Below, one piece after another: positions 11,218 to 22,535 of a DNA stretch of 64,000 nt. Position 1 is the stretch's first letter. Every line of letters begins with the position of its first letter. Location: the NCBI GenBank assembly GCA_020796225.1, contig CM036764.1:22582733-22646732 (forward strand), in the 5' to 3' direction. The notes under the pieces are model-generated. The model saw nothing but the letters and a program-made list of their open reading frames with translations. It did not search any database and was not told the DNA's origin. A program made the translations under genes and the position numbers. The DNA is from Arion vulgaris (taxonomy: Eukaryota; Mollusca; Gastropoda; Stylommatophora; Arionidae).

Positions 11218-11439
11218 CATGATCCCTAGGATTGCTGCTGAAACTACTGAGATCGTACTTTATGCTGCACTCTTGGAAGACTCTTGCCTTCCATTTCTGT
11301 CACAATGATAGAGATATACGGAAACATCCGATAGAATTCAGATAATTAATTCTTCGCCTCTTTTCCATTTTTAGACTCAAATTGATGTTGAATCTATTCA
11401 ACGAATAAAGAAATGTGAAAGTAAACGTTGTACAAGTAG

Positions 11440-12290
11440 AGCTACAAAACACCTAATAGCAAAATACTGTAGTTTTACAAATTACAAAAACAATGACAAT
11501 ATACAGCAACGTTTCGACCAACAAGGCATTTAACAAGTAAACGAACAACATGAGTGACGAATTTTTAAAAACACTACATATGGACGACTACATACGGAGA
11601 CATTCAGACATTCCTAATGAAAATCTGGGAATAAAAACGAATAACGAAATAAATATAACCAAAAAAAACACATAAAAGCTAGAAGTAGAAAAGAAGAGAA
11701 ACAATAAAATAATCAAGTAAATATATAGCTTATAGACATACGACATATGACATATAGATTACAAGGCATGAGAAGAGAAAGTACTAAGAAGCATAGGAGT
11801 GTAATGCGTTGAGTCCATGTGGTCGCAAGGTACCATACAACAAAATAAACCTATTCTCCAGAGCAAATCGACTTCGATTATCCGAGGAACATGATCGGAT
11901 GGCTGTGACCTGAACATCGTGAGATCCTAAATGGCCAGTATCACTGAAATGGATGGCTACAGGGGTTACAGAGCATTGGCGTATATCGCGTAAGTATTAT
12001 GCGAATCGGTCACTGAGCCTCTTGCCTGTTTCGCCGATATAAGCCTTGTTACACCGCTTGCAGGTAGTGGCATAGATAAGATTACGGGACTCGCATGTAA
12101 AACCATCTTCAATAAGAAACGTGGCAAAAGGAAAAGTTACAGTACGAGTCTGTATCACATAAGCATACATATTGCAGCGCCGACGACCACACTGGACAGT
12201 GTCAAAATGACTGGATATTGGATTTAAGGCGACTGTGTACCAACATATCCTTCAGACTTCTGTGACGTCTGTAAGCCGCCAAAGGATAGT
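11440..12290 (-). mobile_element. Penelope-like element 3' end with GIY-YIG endonuclease
   Basis: Minus-strand frames read PLAAYRRHRSLKDMLVHSRL, then TTCKRCNKAYIGETGKRLSD, then TGHLGSHDVQVTAIRSCSSD and ENRFILLYGTLRPHGLNALH. The YIG of the GIY-YIG nuclease fold is intact here, but a stop follows DRFA. The 3' tail (11440-11545) is the ggtcgaaacgttgctg block, present again at 13310-13515, 37040-37130, 43810-43890 and 48205-48300. The RT domain is absent. Confidence 0.75.
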
Positions 12291-12294
12291 TGGG

Positions 12295-12528
12295 GAAGAC
12301 TGAACGGGTCTCAGGATCTGACTTAAGGATTGACAGATAGATAGACAGGCAGACAGACAGACAGACAGACAGACAGGCAGGCAGGCAGGCAGGCAGGCAG
12401 GAGGCAGGAGGAGTAGGTAGGCAGGTAGGTAGGTAGGTAGGTAGTGAGGTAGGTAGGTAGGTAGGTAGATAGATAGATAGTTAGATAGACAGATCCTTAA
12501 GTCAGATCCTGAGACCCGTTCAGTCTTC
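12295..12528. repeat. 36-bp perfect inverted repeat around a CAGA/GGCA/GGTA tract
   Basis: The arms at 12295-12330 and 12493-12528 are exact reverse complements (gaagactgaacgggtctc ... and its complement). Between them lie about 160 bases of tetranucleotide repeat. Confidence 0.9.
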
Positions 12529-12599
12529 TCCAACAGCGGAGGACAGAGCATGCATGGGAATGCCCAATGTGCCGTGACGTTCATCGCATAACATAACAT

Positions 12600-12720
12600 A
12601 ACTCTCATATGATAGCAGAGCCAGCAAGCCAGCCTGTCTGTTCTCTCATTGCCAATGACACCCATGTGTCCCGGAACGAAGATAAGTGTAATTCTGTAAA
12701 TTGTTGACGCCTGCACTCTG
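12600..12720 (-). mobile_element. LINE RNase H tail scrap
   Basis: The minus strand reads LIFVPGHMGVIGNERTDRLA, the same RNase H block as at 7400-7500. It stops at the inverted repeat side. Confidence 0.65.
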
Positions 12721-12774
12721 AACCAGCCTCTACCATACCCAATGAATCACTCAGAATGCACGCAAGATGTAGGC

Positions 12775-12995
12775 GATCATGGATCTTCACAAATATATGT
12801 CTCTTGTGTTTGCTATCAGCTCAGATGTTGACGCTTTTCCGCGCCATGAAGTCAAGCTATCCAAAATCTTCTCTCTCTCTGTTCCTCTGTCTCGCCACCC
12901 TCGATTTCACCGGTTGTCACAATGTGTTCTAAACCTTCCTTCCTCATCGCGTGTTTGAAAAATGATGACTGCCTCTTTCTTATATTGATGTGTGG
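12775..12995 (-). mobile_element. LINE ORF2 C-terminal fragment (INIRKRQSSFF family)
   Basis: Minus-strand INIRKRQSSFF and MRKEGLEHIVTTGEIEGG match the plus-strand copy at 49740-49985 and the reverse copy at 60485-60715. Confidence 0.7.
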
Positions 12996-13309
12996 TAATG
13001 TAGACAAATAGAGAAAATGACGCCATTGTATTTTTGTTACTTTTAATATTATCGCATTTACCACATGACGTCATTTCCGAAAATCTAAACCTGAGCTTTC
13101 AACACAAGAATAACACTGTAGTTGTATTTCAATGATCAACATATGAAATGTAAGTCAGTCTACACAAGCTATAAAAATATAAGTCTTTGCATCTTTATCA
13201 TGTGTCCTTCTATGTGTTTACTTTCTTATTCTGTAATCGTGTATTCTAACAGCGTTGTTCATTCTGGTTTTCTGGTATCTTAAACATGGCGAAAGACGTA
13301 AAAACAATA

Positions 13310-13515
13310 CTACTGTAGTTTTACAAAATACAAAAACCATTGGTCGAAACGTTGCTGTTTATTGTTATTGTTTGTGTATTGTGTAAAACTACAGTACTTT
13401 GTTATCTTAAACGTGACGAAATACGTAAAAACAAAGTACTGTAGTTTTACATAGTACCAAAACAATAACAATTCACATCAACGTTTCGACCTGCCATTGC
13501 TAATTATTTTTACTG
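13310..13515. mobile_element. two Penelope-like 3' tails
   Basis: Two copies of the terminal block (tactgtagttttaca ... acgtttcgacc) lie near 13310-13400 and 13430-13500. Partly inverted order gives a local hairpin potential. Confidence 0.55.
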
Positions 13516-14259
13516 CAGTCTTCCCTTATATCGGTATCTTAAACATGACAATCAATCAAGCTCTCTATTTTCTTCTGATAAATCGTATGTCTTGGAAACA
13601 TTAGTTTACATATTCTATCTAGTCACTGATCCAATATGAGCATGGAGATTTAGGAAGTTATTGCTAGCGACTCTCTAGAACTCCGTTTACTGGGGTCGTT
13701 GTTGTATCTGAGTCTCCGTTTATTCTTTGGAAGACATAGACTGGCAAGATGCGTGATTAGTGGATGTCGTCTTCCAACTAAGGGGATTCAAACTATGTGG
13801 ATTAGAAGTTTCTTAGTGTTTTCTTCTTCCTCACTTCTAACTCAGTGATGTGCTGTGATGTGTGTTGTGGGGATTATCTGTACGCCATTTCTAATGCGTC
13901 GTTTTGTAAGTTGGAATTATTTTCTTCAAAGTAACCCTCAGGGCCGTGCTATGATGCAGAGAGGCGACCGTATCAGGCGGAACCGTAATGGGGGACATAA
14001 GCAGCAAAATCAAAATTACAATTGAGTTATTTTAAAGAAAAAATGTAAGGGCGTCATTTCAAAGAGTTGCATCATACTGAGAAAATATACCGCACGGTCC
14101 TGGTTGCTCTTGTTATCGTCATTCAATATTTTGTAGGGTCTTCCTCTTGCTAGTTATTCATTATATTTTTCAATGTGGCTTTCTGGGGTAGAAGACATAA
14201 TAACATTCACCGTAATGTGAATTAAGGAATTCACCAACACAAACTGATTTCTGTGTCCT
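13516..14259. other. gene-free stretch with decayed LINE scraps
   Basis: 13690-13790 resembles 10640-10740, and 14120-14220 resembles 15170-15250 (gtggctttct...gtagaagac/gatgat). No open frame is worth calling. Confidence 0.35.
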
Positions 14260-14740
14260 GATGTCTTCTTCTTTACCTTTCAACTCCCAACGGAGCACAG
14301 GTCTTCAACAAACTTCTTCCAGCTCTTCCTCTCTCTCTTACCATCCTTTCCAATTCTTTTTATACTTTACCTATCCTTTTAATATCATCCTCCAGGTCTC
14401 TTCTCCAGGTCTGTCTAGGTCTTTCTCTACTCCTCTTTCCCTGTGGGTTCCAAAACAGTGCCTGTCTTGCAATGCTTCCGATCGGTCTTCTCAATGATGT
14501 CCTATCAATCGTCCAGCGTCTCTTCCTAAGCTCTTTCTCCACTGGTATCTGCTGTGTTCTTTCTCCACTGGTATCTGCTGTGTTCTTTCTCTGAGTTCCT
14601 CATTTGTAATCTTATCATACCATCTCAGTCCCTCTATTCTACTGAAACATTCGTTTACGAAGGTCTGCAGTTTTCTGATGGTTTCCTTAGTTGTCTTCCA
14701 TGTTTCCGAGCCAAAGAACAACACTGACTTCACATTTGAG
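14260..14740 (-). mobile_element. LINE ORF2 C-terminal fragment (WNPQGKR family)
   Basis: Minus-strand frames read KSVLFFGSETWKTTKETIRK, IEGLRWYDKITNEELRERTQ, SLRRPIGSIARQALFWNPQG and RPRQTWRRDLEDDIKRIGK. There is a local duplication of the TQQIPVEKE codons at 14535-14585. Relatives are at 26760-27150 (+), 30880-31560 (+) and 51600-52210 (-). Confidence 0.75.
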
Positions 14741-15025
14741 TGTCCTGATGTGCAAGACCAAATAACAGTAACAACAATATGGAGAGCATATCAATGGTGA
14801 GACCAATGAAATGTGTAGTCACTTGGGTCGAGTTTCTGAAACGAAATATCTTAAAGAAGTCACAAGAAGCGTTCTCTGTGTCCCTGACAAGTTGCTGTTA
14901 AATACGTCTGCTGGCAGCTAGTACAAGCGACTGCGTTGAAAACGTTTCGGGTCTAAAACTTCAAACTTTTATGAATGGTAAAAGTGGTTTTACAAAAAGA
15001 CACGATAGTTGTTTGAACCAAGTAT

Positions 15026-15430
15026 TTGCAGGTTTGCCATGAATTCTTCTTCTTCTCTTGCACCATTTACTTCTTTATAGAAATGTTGGGAGGGGGCTGT
15101 AGTGATCTTGTGTGGGCTTGTTTTAATGCACGTTGTAAGCTGTTATTCATTTTCGTACGATTGTTCTTCTTTAGCGTGGTCTTTCTCTTGCTCTGTACAC
15201 GTTATACTTTTTCAGTGTGGCTCTCTGTGGTAGATGATACCAAGGCATTCTTGTGAGGTGTCCACATCATCCAATGTGTTGTTCTTTTATCAATTGTATG
15301 ACTGGTTTCACATCCAGTCATCTTCCTATTTCTTCAATTCTAATGTTTTCACTTATTTTGTTGTCCATGCATTGCAAACCGATAAATAGTTTATATGATC
15401 AGCTGTATAAACTGTTAATGTTGCGTCTAA
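15026..15430 (-). mobile_element. probable LINE scrap
   Basis: 15160-15380 resembles the end of a LINE on the minus strand and partly repeats 14120-14220. The plus-strand open frame is hydrophobic but has no splice context, so it is not called. Confidence 0.3.
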
Positions 15431-15439
15431 CAAAACGAC

Positions 15440-17425
15440 ACTGAGGTTGGTCCCTCCTGCAGGCCACTAACGTTGGTCCCTCCAGCAAGCCACTAAAGTT
15501 GGTTCTCCAGCAGGCCACTAAAGTTGGTTCCTCCAGCAGGGCACTAAAGTTGTCCATCCTGCAAGCCACTAACGTTAGTCCATCCCGCAGGTCACTAAAG
15601 TAGTCGATCCTGCAAGCCACTAAAGTTGGTCCCTCCAGCAGGCCACTAAAGTTGATCCCTCATGGAGGCCACTAAAGTTGGTCCCTCCAGCAAGCCACTA
15701 AAGTTGGTCCATCTCGCAGGCCACTAAAGTTGGTCCCACCTGCAGGCCACTAAAGTTGGTTCTCCAGCAGGCCACTAAATTTGGTTCTCCAGCAGGCCAC
15801 TAAATTTGGTCCATCCTGCAGGCCACTAAAGTTGGTCCCTGCAGCAGGGCACTAAAGTTGGTCCCTCCAGCAGGCCACTAAAGTTTGTTATTCATGGAGG
15901 CCACTAAAATTGATACCTCCTGCAGGCCACTAAAATTGGTCCTTCCCGCAGGCTATTAAAGTTGGTCCCTCCAGCAGACCACCAAAGTTGGTCCCTCCAG
16001 CAGGCCACTAAATTTGGTCCAGCTTGTAGGCCACTAAAGTTGGTCCCTCCAGCAGGCTACTCAAGCTGGTCCCTCCAGTGGGCCACTAAAGTTTGTTATT
16101 CCTGGAGGCCACTAAATTTGGTCCCTCCTGCAGACCAATAAAGTTGGTTCTCCAGCAGGCCATTAAAGTTTGTCCCCCCTGCAGGCCACTAAGTTGGTTC
16201 TCCAGCAGGACTCCCACCCCCAGTTGGTTCCTCCTGCAGGCCACTAAATTTGGTCCCTCCTGCAGGTCACTAATGTTGGTCCATTCCGCAGGCCACTAAA
16301 GTTGGTCCCTCCTGCAGGTCACTAATGTTGGTTCATTCCGCAGGCCACTAAAATTGGTCCCTCCTGCAGGCCACTAAAGTTGATCCACCCTGCATGCCAC
16401 TAAAGTTGGTCCCTCCTGCAGGCCACTAAAGTTGGTCCCTCCTGCAGGCCACTAAAGTTGGTCCGTCCTGCAGGCCACTAAAGTTGATCCACCCTGCGGG
16501 CCACTAAAGTTGATCCATCCTGCAAGCCACTAAAGTTGGTCCATCCCGCAGGCCACTAAAGTTGGTCCCACCTGCAGGCCACTAAAGTTGGTTCTCCAGC
16601 AGGCCACTAAATTTGGTTCTCCTGCAATCCACTAAATTTGGTCCATCATGCAGGCCACTAAAGTTGGTCCCTGCAGCAGGGCACTAAAGTTGGTCCCTCC
16701 AGCAGGCCACTAAAGTTTGTCATTCATGGAGGCCACTAAAGTTGATACCTCCTGCAGGCCACTAAAATTGGTCCATCCCGCAGGCTATTAAAGTTCGTCC
16801 CTCCAGCAGATCACTAAAGTTGGTCCCTCCAGCAGATCACTAAATTTGATCCATCCTGTAGGCCACTAAAGTTAGTCCATCCTGCAGGCCACAAAAGTTG
16901 GTCCATCCTACCGGCCACTAAAGTTGGTCCCTCCAGCAGGACCCCCAGTTGGTTCCTCCTGCAGGCCACTGAATTTGGTCCATCCTGCAGGCCACTGAAG
17001 TTGGTCCCTCCTGCAAGCCACTAAAGTTGGTCCCTCCAGCAGGCCACTAAAGTTTTTATTCATGGAGGCCACTAAAGTTGATACCTCCTGCAGGCCACTA
17101 AAATTGGTCCTTCCCGCAGGCTATTAAAGTTGGTCCCTCCAGCAGGCCACCAAAGTTGGTCCCTCCAGCAGGGCACTAACGTTGGTCCCTCCAGTGGGCC
17201 ACTAAATTTTGTTATTCCTGCCGGCCACTAAAGTTGGTCCCTCCTGCAGACCAATAAAGTTGGTTCTCCAGCAGGACCCCCCACCCACCAGTTGTTTCCT
17301 CCTGCAGGCCACTAAATTTGGTCCATCCTGCAGGCCACTAAAGTTGGCCCCTCCTGCAGGCCACTAAAGTTGGCCCCTCCTGGAGGCCACTAAAGTTGGC
17401 CCCTCCTGCAGGCTACTAATGTTGC
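15440..17425 (+). repeat. 26-bp satellite array, about 75 units
   Basis: The unit is ggccactaaagttggtccct followed by cctgca. It repeats for almost 2 kb with point changes and a few units with insertions (ccccccacccacca near 17280). Junctions often form CCTGCAGG. Blocks of about 15-20 units look like higher-order copies: 15700-16000 resembles 16540-16840 and part of 17030-17240. Neither strand has a long frame. Confidence 0.95.
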
Positions 17426-17698
17426 ATTCTTAAAAACATCGCGGGTTCTTGAATCAGAAAAAATCAGCGAAAGCTGTGACAATAAAATGTGTGTGGACTG
17501 TTGAAAAATGATGGTGAAATGTTATGAAAAGTTTAACCCTATCTGTCAGATGGAGCTATGAGAACCTGTGAGCCAATCACTACAACAAGTTTTATTTTGA
17601 GAATAACTTTTTGATCGACACATCTAATTCACATGTATTCTTTTTTTTTAAATATATTTTTACCAATAAACATGTGTATTTATTTTTTACTTATTCAG

Positions 17699-17794
17699 TT
17701 GGTTATATCACGAATACAAATCTTCAACTCGGTGCATTCTTGATGGCTTTTCTAAATATATTCATTCCAGTTGGAAGACACTCATATGAGCAAT
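17699..17794 (+). CDS. candidate internal or terminal exon of a further tetraspan-like copy
   Basis: A 96-nt open stretch sits between a pyrimidine-rich acceptor (ttattcag, ending 17698) and a strong donor GTAAGT at 17795. It is phase 1 at both ends, the phase used by both tetraspan genes. It encodes a hydrophobic segment LQLGAFLMAFLNIFIPVG flanked by GYITNTN and RHSYEQ. It lies between genes 1 and 2. Weak similarity to the GYS...GA.. region of their last exons is possible (GYITN...LGAF). It could be a diverged exon of a lost third copy, an exon of an unrelated gene, or chance. No partner exons were recognised. Confidence 0.3.
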
Positions 17795-17819
17795 GTAAGT
17801 AATGCTTATAACCTATCTA

Positions 17820-18289
17820 CTTTTTAAAAGTAACGCATTGTTTATTATGAATGACTAGATCATTAGAACAAGTTATCATTCGGTGCATCGGAATAGAAAA
17901 CAATCGACTACGCTACCATATGTAAGCAAATATCAAGATTGGCTATTCAATTATGTGTATATATGTACAGTCACACCAGGCTGCAGAGCACATACTTCAA
18001 GGCTGCCCCCGATTATTAGATACTAAGGCATACTCACTAACATAGTGAAACATTACTGGTAAGAAAATTCTACAACTGCTGTGGGAGCTACAAAGGACAG
18101 TGAAGTTTATACAAGAGACGACATTAAATATATTGACAATATTTCACACAAAGAGAGAAAGAAAGAGAGAAAGGGAGGAAGGAAGGGAGGGAGCGAGGGA
18201 GGGAGGACACTTTAAATGTTTATGTTAGTCTGTGCATTCTGCTATCGCTCAGAATTACAACTGAAACATCCATTTTTCTGTCTTTGTGA
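17820..18289. other. no recognised gene; GGGA/GAAA run
   Basis: A purine-rich simple repeat (gaaagagagaaagggagg) lies near 18150-18205. Nothing else was identified. Confidence 0.35.
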
Positions 18290-19110
18290 TTCAAATTAGT
18301 TTCCAGGATGTTTCTCTACCAGTGTCTTATTTACTACATCAGTAACACGTTGCACGATGATTTTGTTTAAGATTATGCTTGAGACGGAAAAGAGGCTTAT
18401 TCCACGCCAGTTGTTATTCCCTAAAGGAGTATTTCTTTAGTATCTTGATGATGAATCCTCCGTTCCATGCATTAGCATTATTTGCGTATTTCATATAGAT
18501 ATAAACAGTGACAGTAGTACATTAACTGAGAGTCCGGTATCCACTTTCGCTCCTAAATTATCATACCTAAGTGCTCTGCAATTCCCAAGAGACCTAACGG
18601 CTGCAAAGATCTCATCTCACATGGGTGTCACAACATCAATCGCTGATACCTCTGTTGGCTCTTGCACTTTTGCCACCACCACCGATGATGGTCTGTCCAG
18701 CAAGCCTTTAAAATATGATGTCCATCGCATTTCTTGTTCCATTTTCACTGTTAATAGTCATCCGTTCATATCCTCTATTTGAGTCTTGGATTTCCTGTAA
18801 CGTCTACCACTCATTCGTTTTGTAACTTTGCATACCGTTCCTTCGGTCACACGTCTCGCTGCCTCATCTGTCTGTGCCGCCAGGCCCCGACATAGATTTC
18901 CCTGTCAACTCTCACAGCCCGCTCGATCTCCCTGCTTGCATCCCTGCACTACTCTAGCATCTTGTTTTTAGTTCTTCTAAGAGCGTCTTTCCTAACAAGT
19001 TTCTGCGGTCTATTACCTTCCATGCAGCATGTGTCATCTATTCCCCTGTGTCTCTCAAACGGCACACTAGACAAATCTCACTACTTCTGCTAAATATAGA
19101 TTCTATGCAT
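18290..19110 (-). mobile_element. LINE reverse-transcriptase fragment
   Basis: Minus-strand reading, with breaks, gives the region before the RT fingers (NNWRG, QRVTDVVNKT) and an upstream segment EMRWTSYFKGLLD. It may belong to the same element as the endonuclease fragment at 20324-20575. Confidence 0.5.
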
Positions 19111-19139
19111 GACCCATCATCCTATGACCTCATGCGCCT

Positions 19140-19295
19140 CATGACCCATCTACTGCCGTCCTCGACCCATCTATGCCGCCTCAGTCGACCCATCTATGCT
19201 GCCTCATGACCCATCTATGCCGCCTCATGACCCATCTATGCCGCCTCATGACCCATCTATGCCGTCTCCATCTGACCCATCTATGTCGTTCTCTG
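19140..19295 (+). repeat. 21-bp minisatellite, about 7 units
   Basis: The unit is gcctcatgacccatctatgcc. Its length is a multiple of three, so a short LCRLMTH frame is open by construction. Confidence 0.8.
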
Positions 19296-19639
19296 TTTCA
19301 ACTCCATTTTCATAACTCTCTGCGACTTGGAATCCGCTCCCTGTCTGCAATATAAAACCCATCCTTTATCCCATTGTCCCTTAGTTTATCTACATCGAAT
19401 TTCTTTTGAATGCTTTTATGTTGTCCTGTTTTTCTTAGCTTGAGCTTGATATAAGCCCTGACCCCGTCATGATCGATGCCGATATTGAAACCCCCATTGA
19501 ACTAAGTATCAAACAGAGACGTCGCCAGCACCGTTAAACATCGGGTGGTTACTCCCCATAAAGTTAGGTGAGTACCAAGTTAATTTATGAATATCTAGAT
19601 GTTGAAATAAAGTGTCTCATATAACAAGATGGTTAATGC

Positions 19640-20040
19640 TGTAAAAGTTCATTAAACGTTCTAAATTATCATTCATCACATCACATCCATGTTTTTCCAT
19701 AGCTCTATAGCTGTGTTTCATGGACAGAAAAACAGACAAATAAACAAGTTTTAGGAAAACTAGGCATGAAAAACAATTATTAAGAGAAATAAAATTCAGA
19801 CAAGTAAAGTATTTTGGGCACATAAAAAAACATGACACCATGATAAAACATTTACTAGAGGGAAAGTTGAGGGGAGAAGAGCAAGAGGAAGACCGAGAGA
19901 TAAGTGGGAGGAAACTTTAAGAAATGGACAGGTTACAGTCTGGCAGTGTGCAACACCAAGGCGAAAGACAGAGGATGCTGGAGATTCATTGCAGCCAACC
20001 TTCGATGTGGAGACGGCACCTGATGATGATGATGATAGCT
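19640..20040 (+). mobile_element. LINE 3'-end fragment
   Basis: Reads LREIKFRQVKYFGHIKKHDT, then an RRGRPRDKW-like block with frame breaks, then a GATGAT tail at 20021-20035. This is a 5'-truncated LINE end. Confidence 0.6.
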
Positions 20041-20323
20041 GTGGGTGTTGTCTTTTCCGAATTTTGAACTGAGATTTACCATAACAATAATAACATCATA
20101 ACATAGTGATTTGTCAAACTCTGCTTACAGATTTGCACAGTACCAATCTTTCTCTACATCCTTACTATCATTTATTGGTGCTTAGCATCGTAGAACGACG
20201 ACCCTCCTAGCATGCCTACCCTCTAATATTATCTTAAGCATGCGCCTGCTGATGGGTTTCCATTCCAACAAGCGTTTTTCAGCGCCCTTTCTCAAATGAC
20301 CGCGACTCCTCCGGCGTTGACCA

Positions 20324-20575
20324 TCACCTCATCCAGAAAATGAGAACCACTTCACCTGTCTCAGTGGCATTCCTTCCATTGCCTATCCATCTGCTATCGC
20401 TAATCCTAAAAATATACAAATTATGTCTCCTCATAGCTGATGTTATTTGCGAGAGTTTTCTCACTTGATACGTTGTTCTTAAATTCCAGAATCCAATTCT
20501 GTTTTTGGTTTTGATATTCATGACTTCCGTTTTTGTGAAATCGGCTTTCCTTCGGCTCTCACCACCTCCAGCCAT
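20324..20575 (-). mobile_element. LINE AP-endonuclease N-terminal fragment
   Basis: The minus-strand frame reads NIKTKNRIGFWNLRTTYQ, RKLSQITSAMRRHNLYIF and SDSRWIGNGRNATETGE. This is the start of the apurinic-type endonuclease of RTE-like LINEs, which begin IGTWNVRT... and SETRW. Key residues of the first strand (N in WNLRT) are present. It is truncated after VVLIF. Confidence 0.75.
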
Positions 20576-20589
20576 ATGAGCCCATTTCT

Positions 20590-21090
20590 ATGTTAGCCCT
20601 TCATGCCTCTGCGAATAAGTAGTGTGTTTGTTGATGTTTCCGTAAAGTACAGTTTTTTTTTAATAGTATAGGATTGTTAGTTTGAAACTAAACCACACCA
20701 GAGACTTTTCTATCTGTTTGTTTACCGTTCATGACTCGCATCCGTATATCAGTATTCGCTCTATGCAGTGGCGGCTCGTCATTAAGGGCCAGAGGGCCGG
20801 GCCCCACCAAAATATGTGTAACTGTATTTATTATTTAATAAGATAAAATATAACCTAACCCAAAGCCATGATTTTTCCGAAAATGTATGTCTGGCCCCAC
20901 CAACAAAAACGATCAAGAGCCGCCACTGGCTCTATGTAGCACTGAATAAATCTCATTCTGACCTCAATTGACAGTGAGCTGTTGCATATAGTGTTTCTTA
21001 TTTTCTGGAACGCTGCTTTAGTCTGCACTATTATGTTCTTTATTTCTGACCTGCATCCGTTAGGTCTGCTTTGTCGAATATTCAATTTGC
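20590..21090 (-). mobile_element. LINE RT fragment split by a hAT-like MITE
   Basis: On the minus strand AAFQKIRNTICNSSLSIEVR and RFIQCYIE are interrupted by the MITE at 20766-20928, and the frame resumes at ILIYGCESWTVNKQTD. Removing one copy of the 8-bp duplication would rejoin the flanks. Confidence 0.75.
20766..20928. mobile_element. hAT-like MITE, copy 2 (163 bp)
   Basis: It has ends CAGTGGCGGCTCGTC and AGAGCCGCCACTG. A perfect 8-bp duplication GCTCTATG lies at 20758-20765 and 20929-20936. It sits inside a LINE RT fragment and is in the opposite orientation to copy 1. Confidence 0.95.
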
Positions 21091-21126
21091 AATTATATGT
21101 ACATCATTTTTATTTATTTTAACAAA

Positions 21127-21335
21127 TACGAAAAATAGGGTTGGTGATCATATGTATGACATTTTATTGTTTTAGCAGTTACGAAAAATAGGGTTGGGGA
21201 TCATATGCATGCTATTTTATTGTTTTAGTAGCTACGAAAAATAGGGTTGGGGATCATATGTATGCTATTTTATTGTTTTAGTAGCTATGAAAAATATGTT
21301 TGGTGATCACATGTATGTTATTTTTATTTGTCTGA
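21127..21335 (+). repeat. 53-bp minisatellite, about 4 units
   Basis: The unit begins tacgaaaaatagggttgggg. Starts at 21127, 21180, 21233 and 21286 are spaced exactly 53 bases apart. Confidence 0.9.
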
Positions 21336-22279
21336 GAGCCGAAAATTGATCGTTCGTGTGACAACCCCATGTGTCCCTAATGTCTGAGAATGTTCCTAAT
21401 CCGGAACGACCTCACACAGTTAGAAAGGGCGCATAGCGTAGACATATTCTTAGGCGAAGATCATAAAACCTAAATAAACGGCGAAAAATGATCATTAAAA
21501 AGCAATGGATAAATGAAGGATGAAAAAGTGTGAGAATTAGATATTCTTGGATTCTCCGAAAGGAGTTAATTCTTATGTTTCATGTTTGTTGGCCTACACG
21601 CTCTGATATAACCAATAAAAGGTTCACCATAGGTTGAAAGGGGCGTGCCTCGGCTTAAAGAGGATTTAATCGCCTACTAAACAAATAAACAAAAGTGTGA
21701 GGGACTGGCTGTCAGCGAGACAGACTACAAACATTTCTCGTTTTTGCCAAAATTCGAATGTCCTGCCCTACACATGTATTTGCCTAATACCGGGGTGCAA
21801 CGTACAGTTGTTCTTGGCAAAGATCAATTATACATCACAATAAGAATGATCAAATTGGTCGTCAAGAACGAACGCAAACAACAACAATAAACAGCAACAT
21901 TTGTTTAAGCAGAGACGAGAAATATAGTTTGTGATTACATGTACGTTATTTTGAGTCTTTTTTATTTCTGGCGTTAAACTCTAGACATGGTACATGCACC
22001 TAATATGGCGCATCTGACTTAATTTTTACTTAAAGGTTTTCTTTCCTTATCACCAGTGTCCCTAATTTAGATCCGCAAGTAAAGGATCAGGGTTTCATGT
22101 AGCTCAAGCTGGCAATGACTTCTGGTATTTCCACGGCAAGTGGTCACTAGCCTAGTGTGTTATCAACATGCCCGAGCAACTATGTATGTGTTCCGATCTC
22201 TTTCTTACACAAGAAGATTTCAACGACGCACAAATATCGTGACACATGCTAAAGTCCGTGATGTAATTTCTTAAATGCT
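21336..22279. other. gene-free stretch with a reversed SINE B scrap
   Basis: 21800-21895 contains the reverse of the SINE B head (ttcttggcaaagatcaa...cgtcaagaacgaacgc). Nothing else is identified. Confidence 0.4.
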
Positions 22280-22535
22280 GCAAATTTCGCCCGTGTGTTG
22301 CCAGAATAAACGAGCAAAGAATAGTAACACTGCAACCTACAAGACATGTCGTAAGAGACGACAGTTAGGAGCCTAGGAAGCTACCTAGTAATAAAGAGCG
22401 TCGCAGAAATCGGATGTGCTGCCCTACTTCTAGGCGCATAACTGAAACATCGTACAATCGCTCTTAGGCTCAGATCACATTACAAATCACATAGCGTAAT
22501 TAACAAGTGATCGATATGGAACGTTCAAAGAATAA
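22280..22535 (+). mobile_element. SINE family A, copy 2
   Basis: Contains catgtcgtaagagacgac, aaatcggatgtgctg, taggcgcataactg and gtgatcgatatggaacgttc. It is diverged, with a weak tail. Confidence 0.7.

Noticed and set aside
15026..15256. Hydrophobic plus-strand frame of 76 codons
   Set aside because: It overlaps LINE scrap sequence and has no acceptor or family match.
15440..17425. CRISPR-like regular repeats (also at 4868, 47033 and 57850)
   Set aside because: Units are directly joined with no unique spacers, there are no cas genes and the DNA is eukaryotic.
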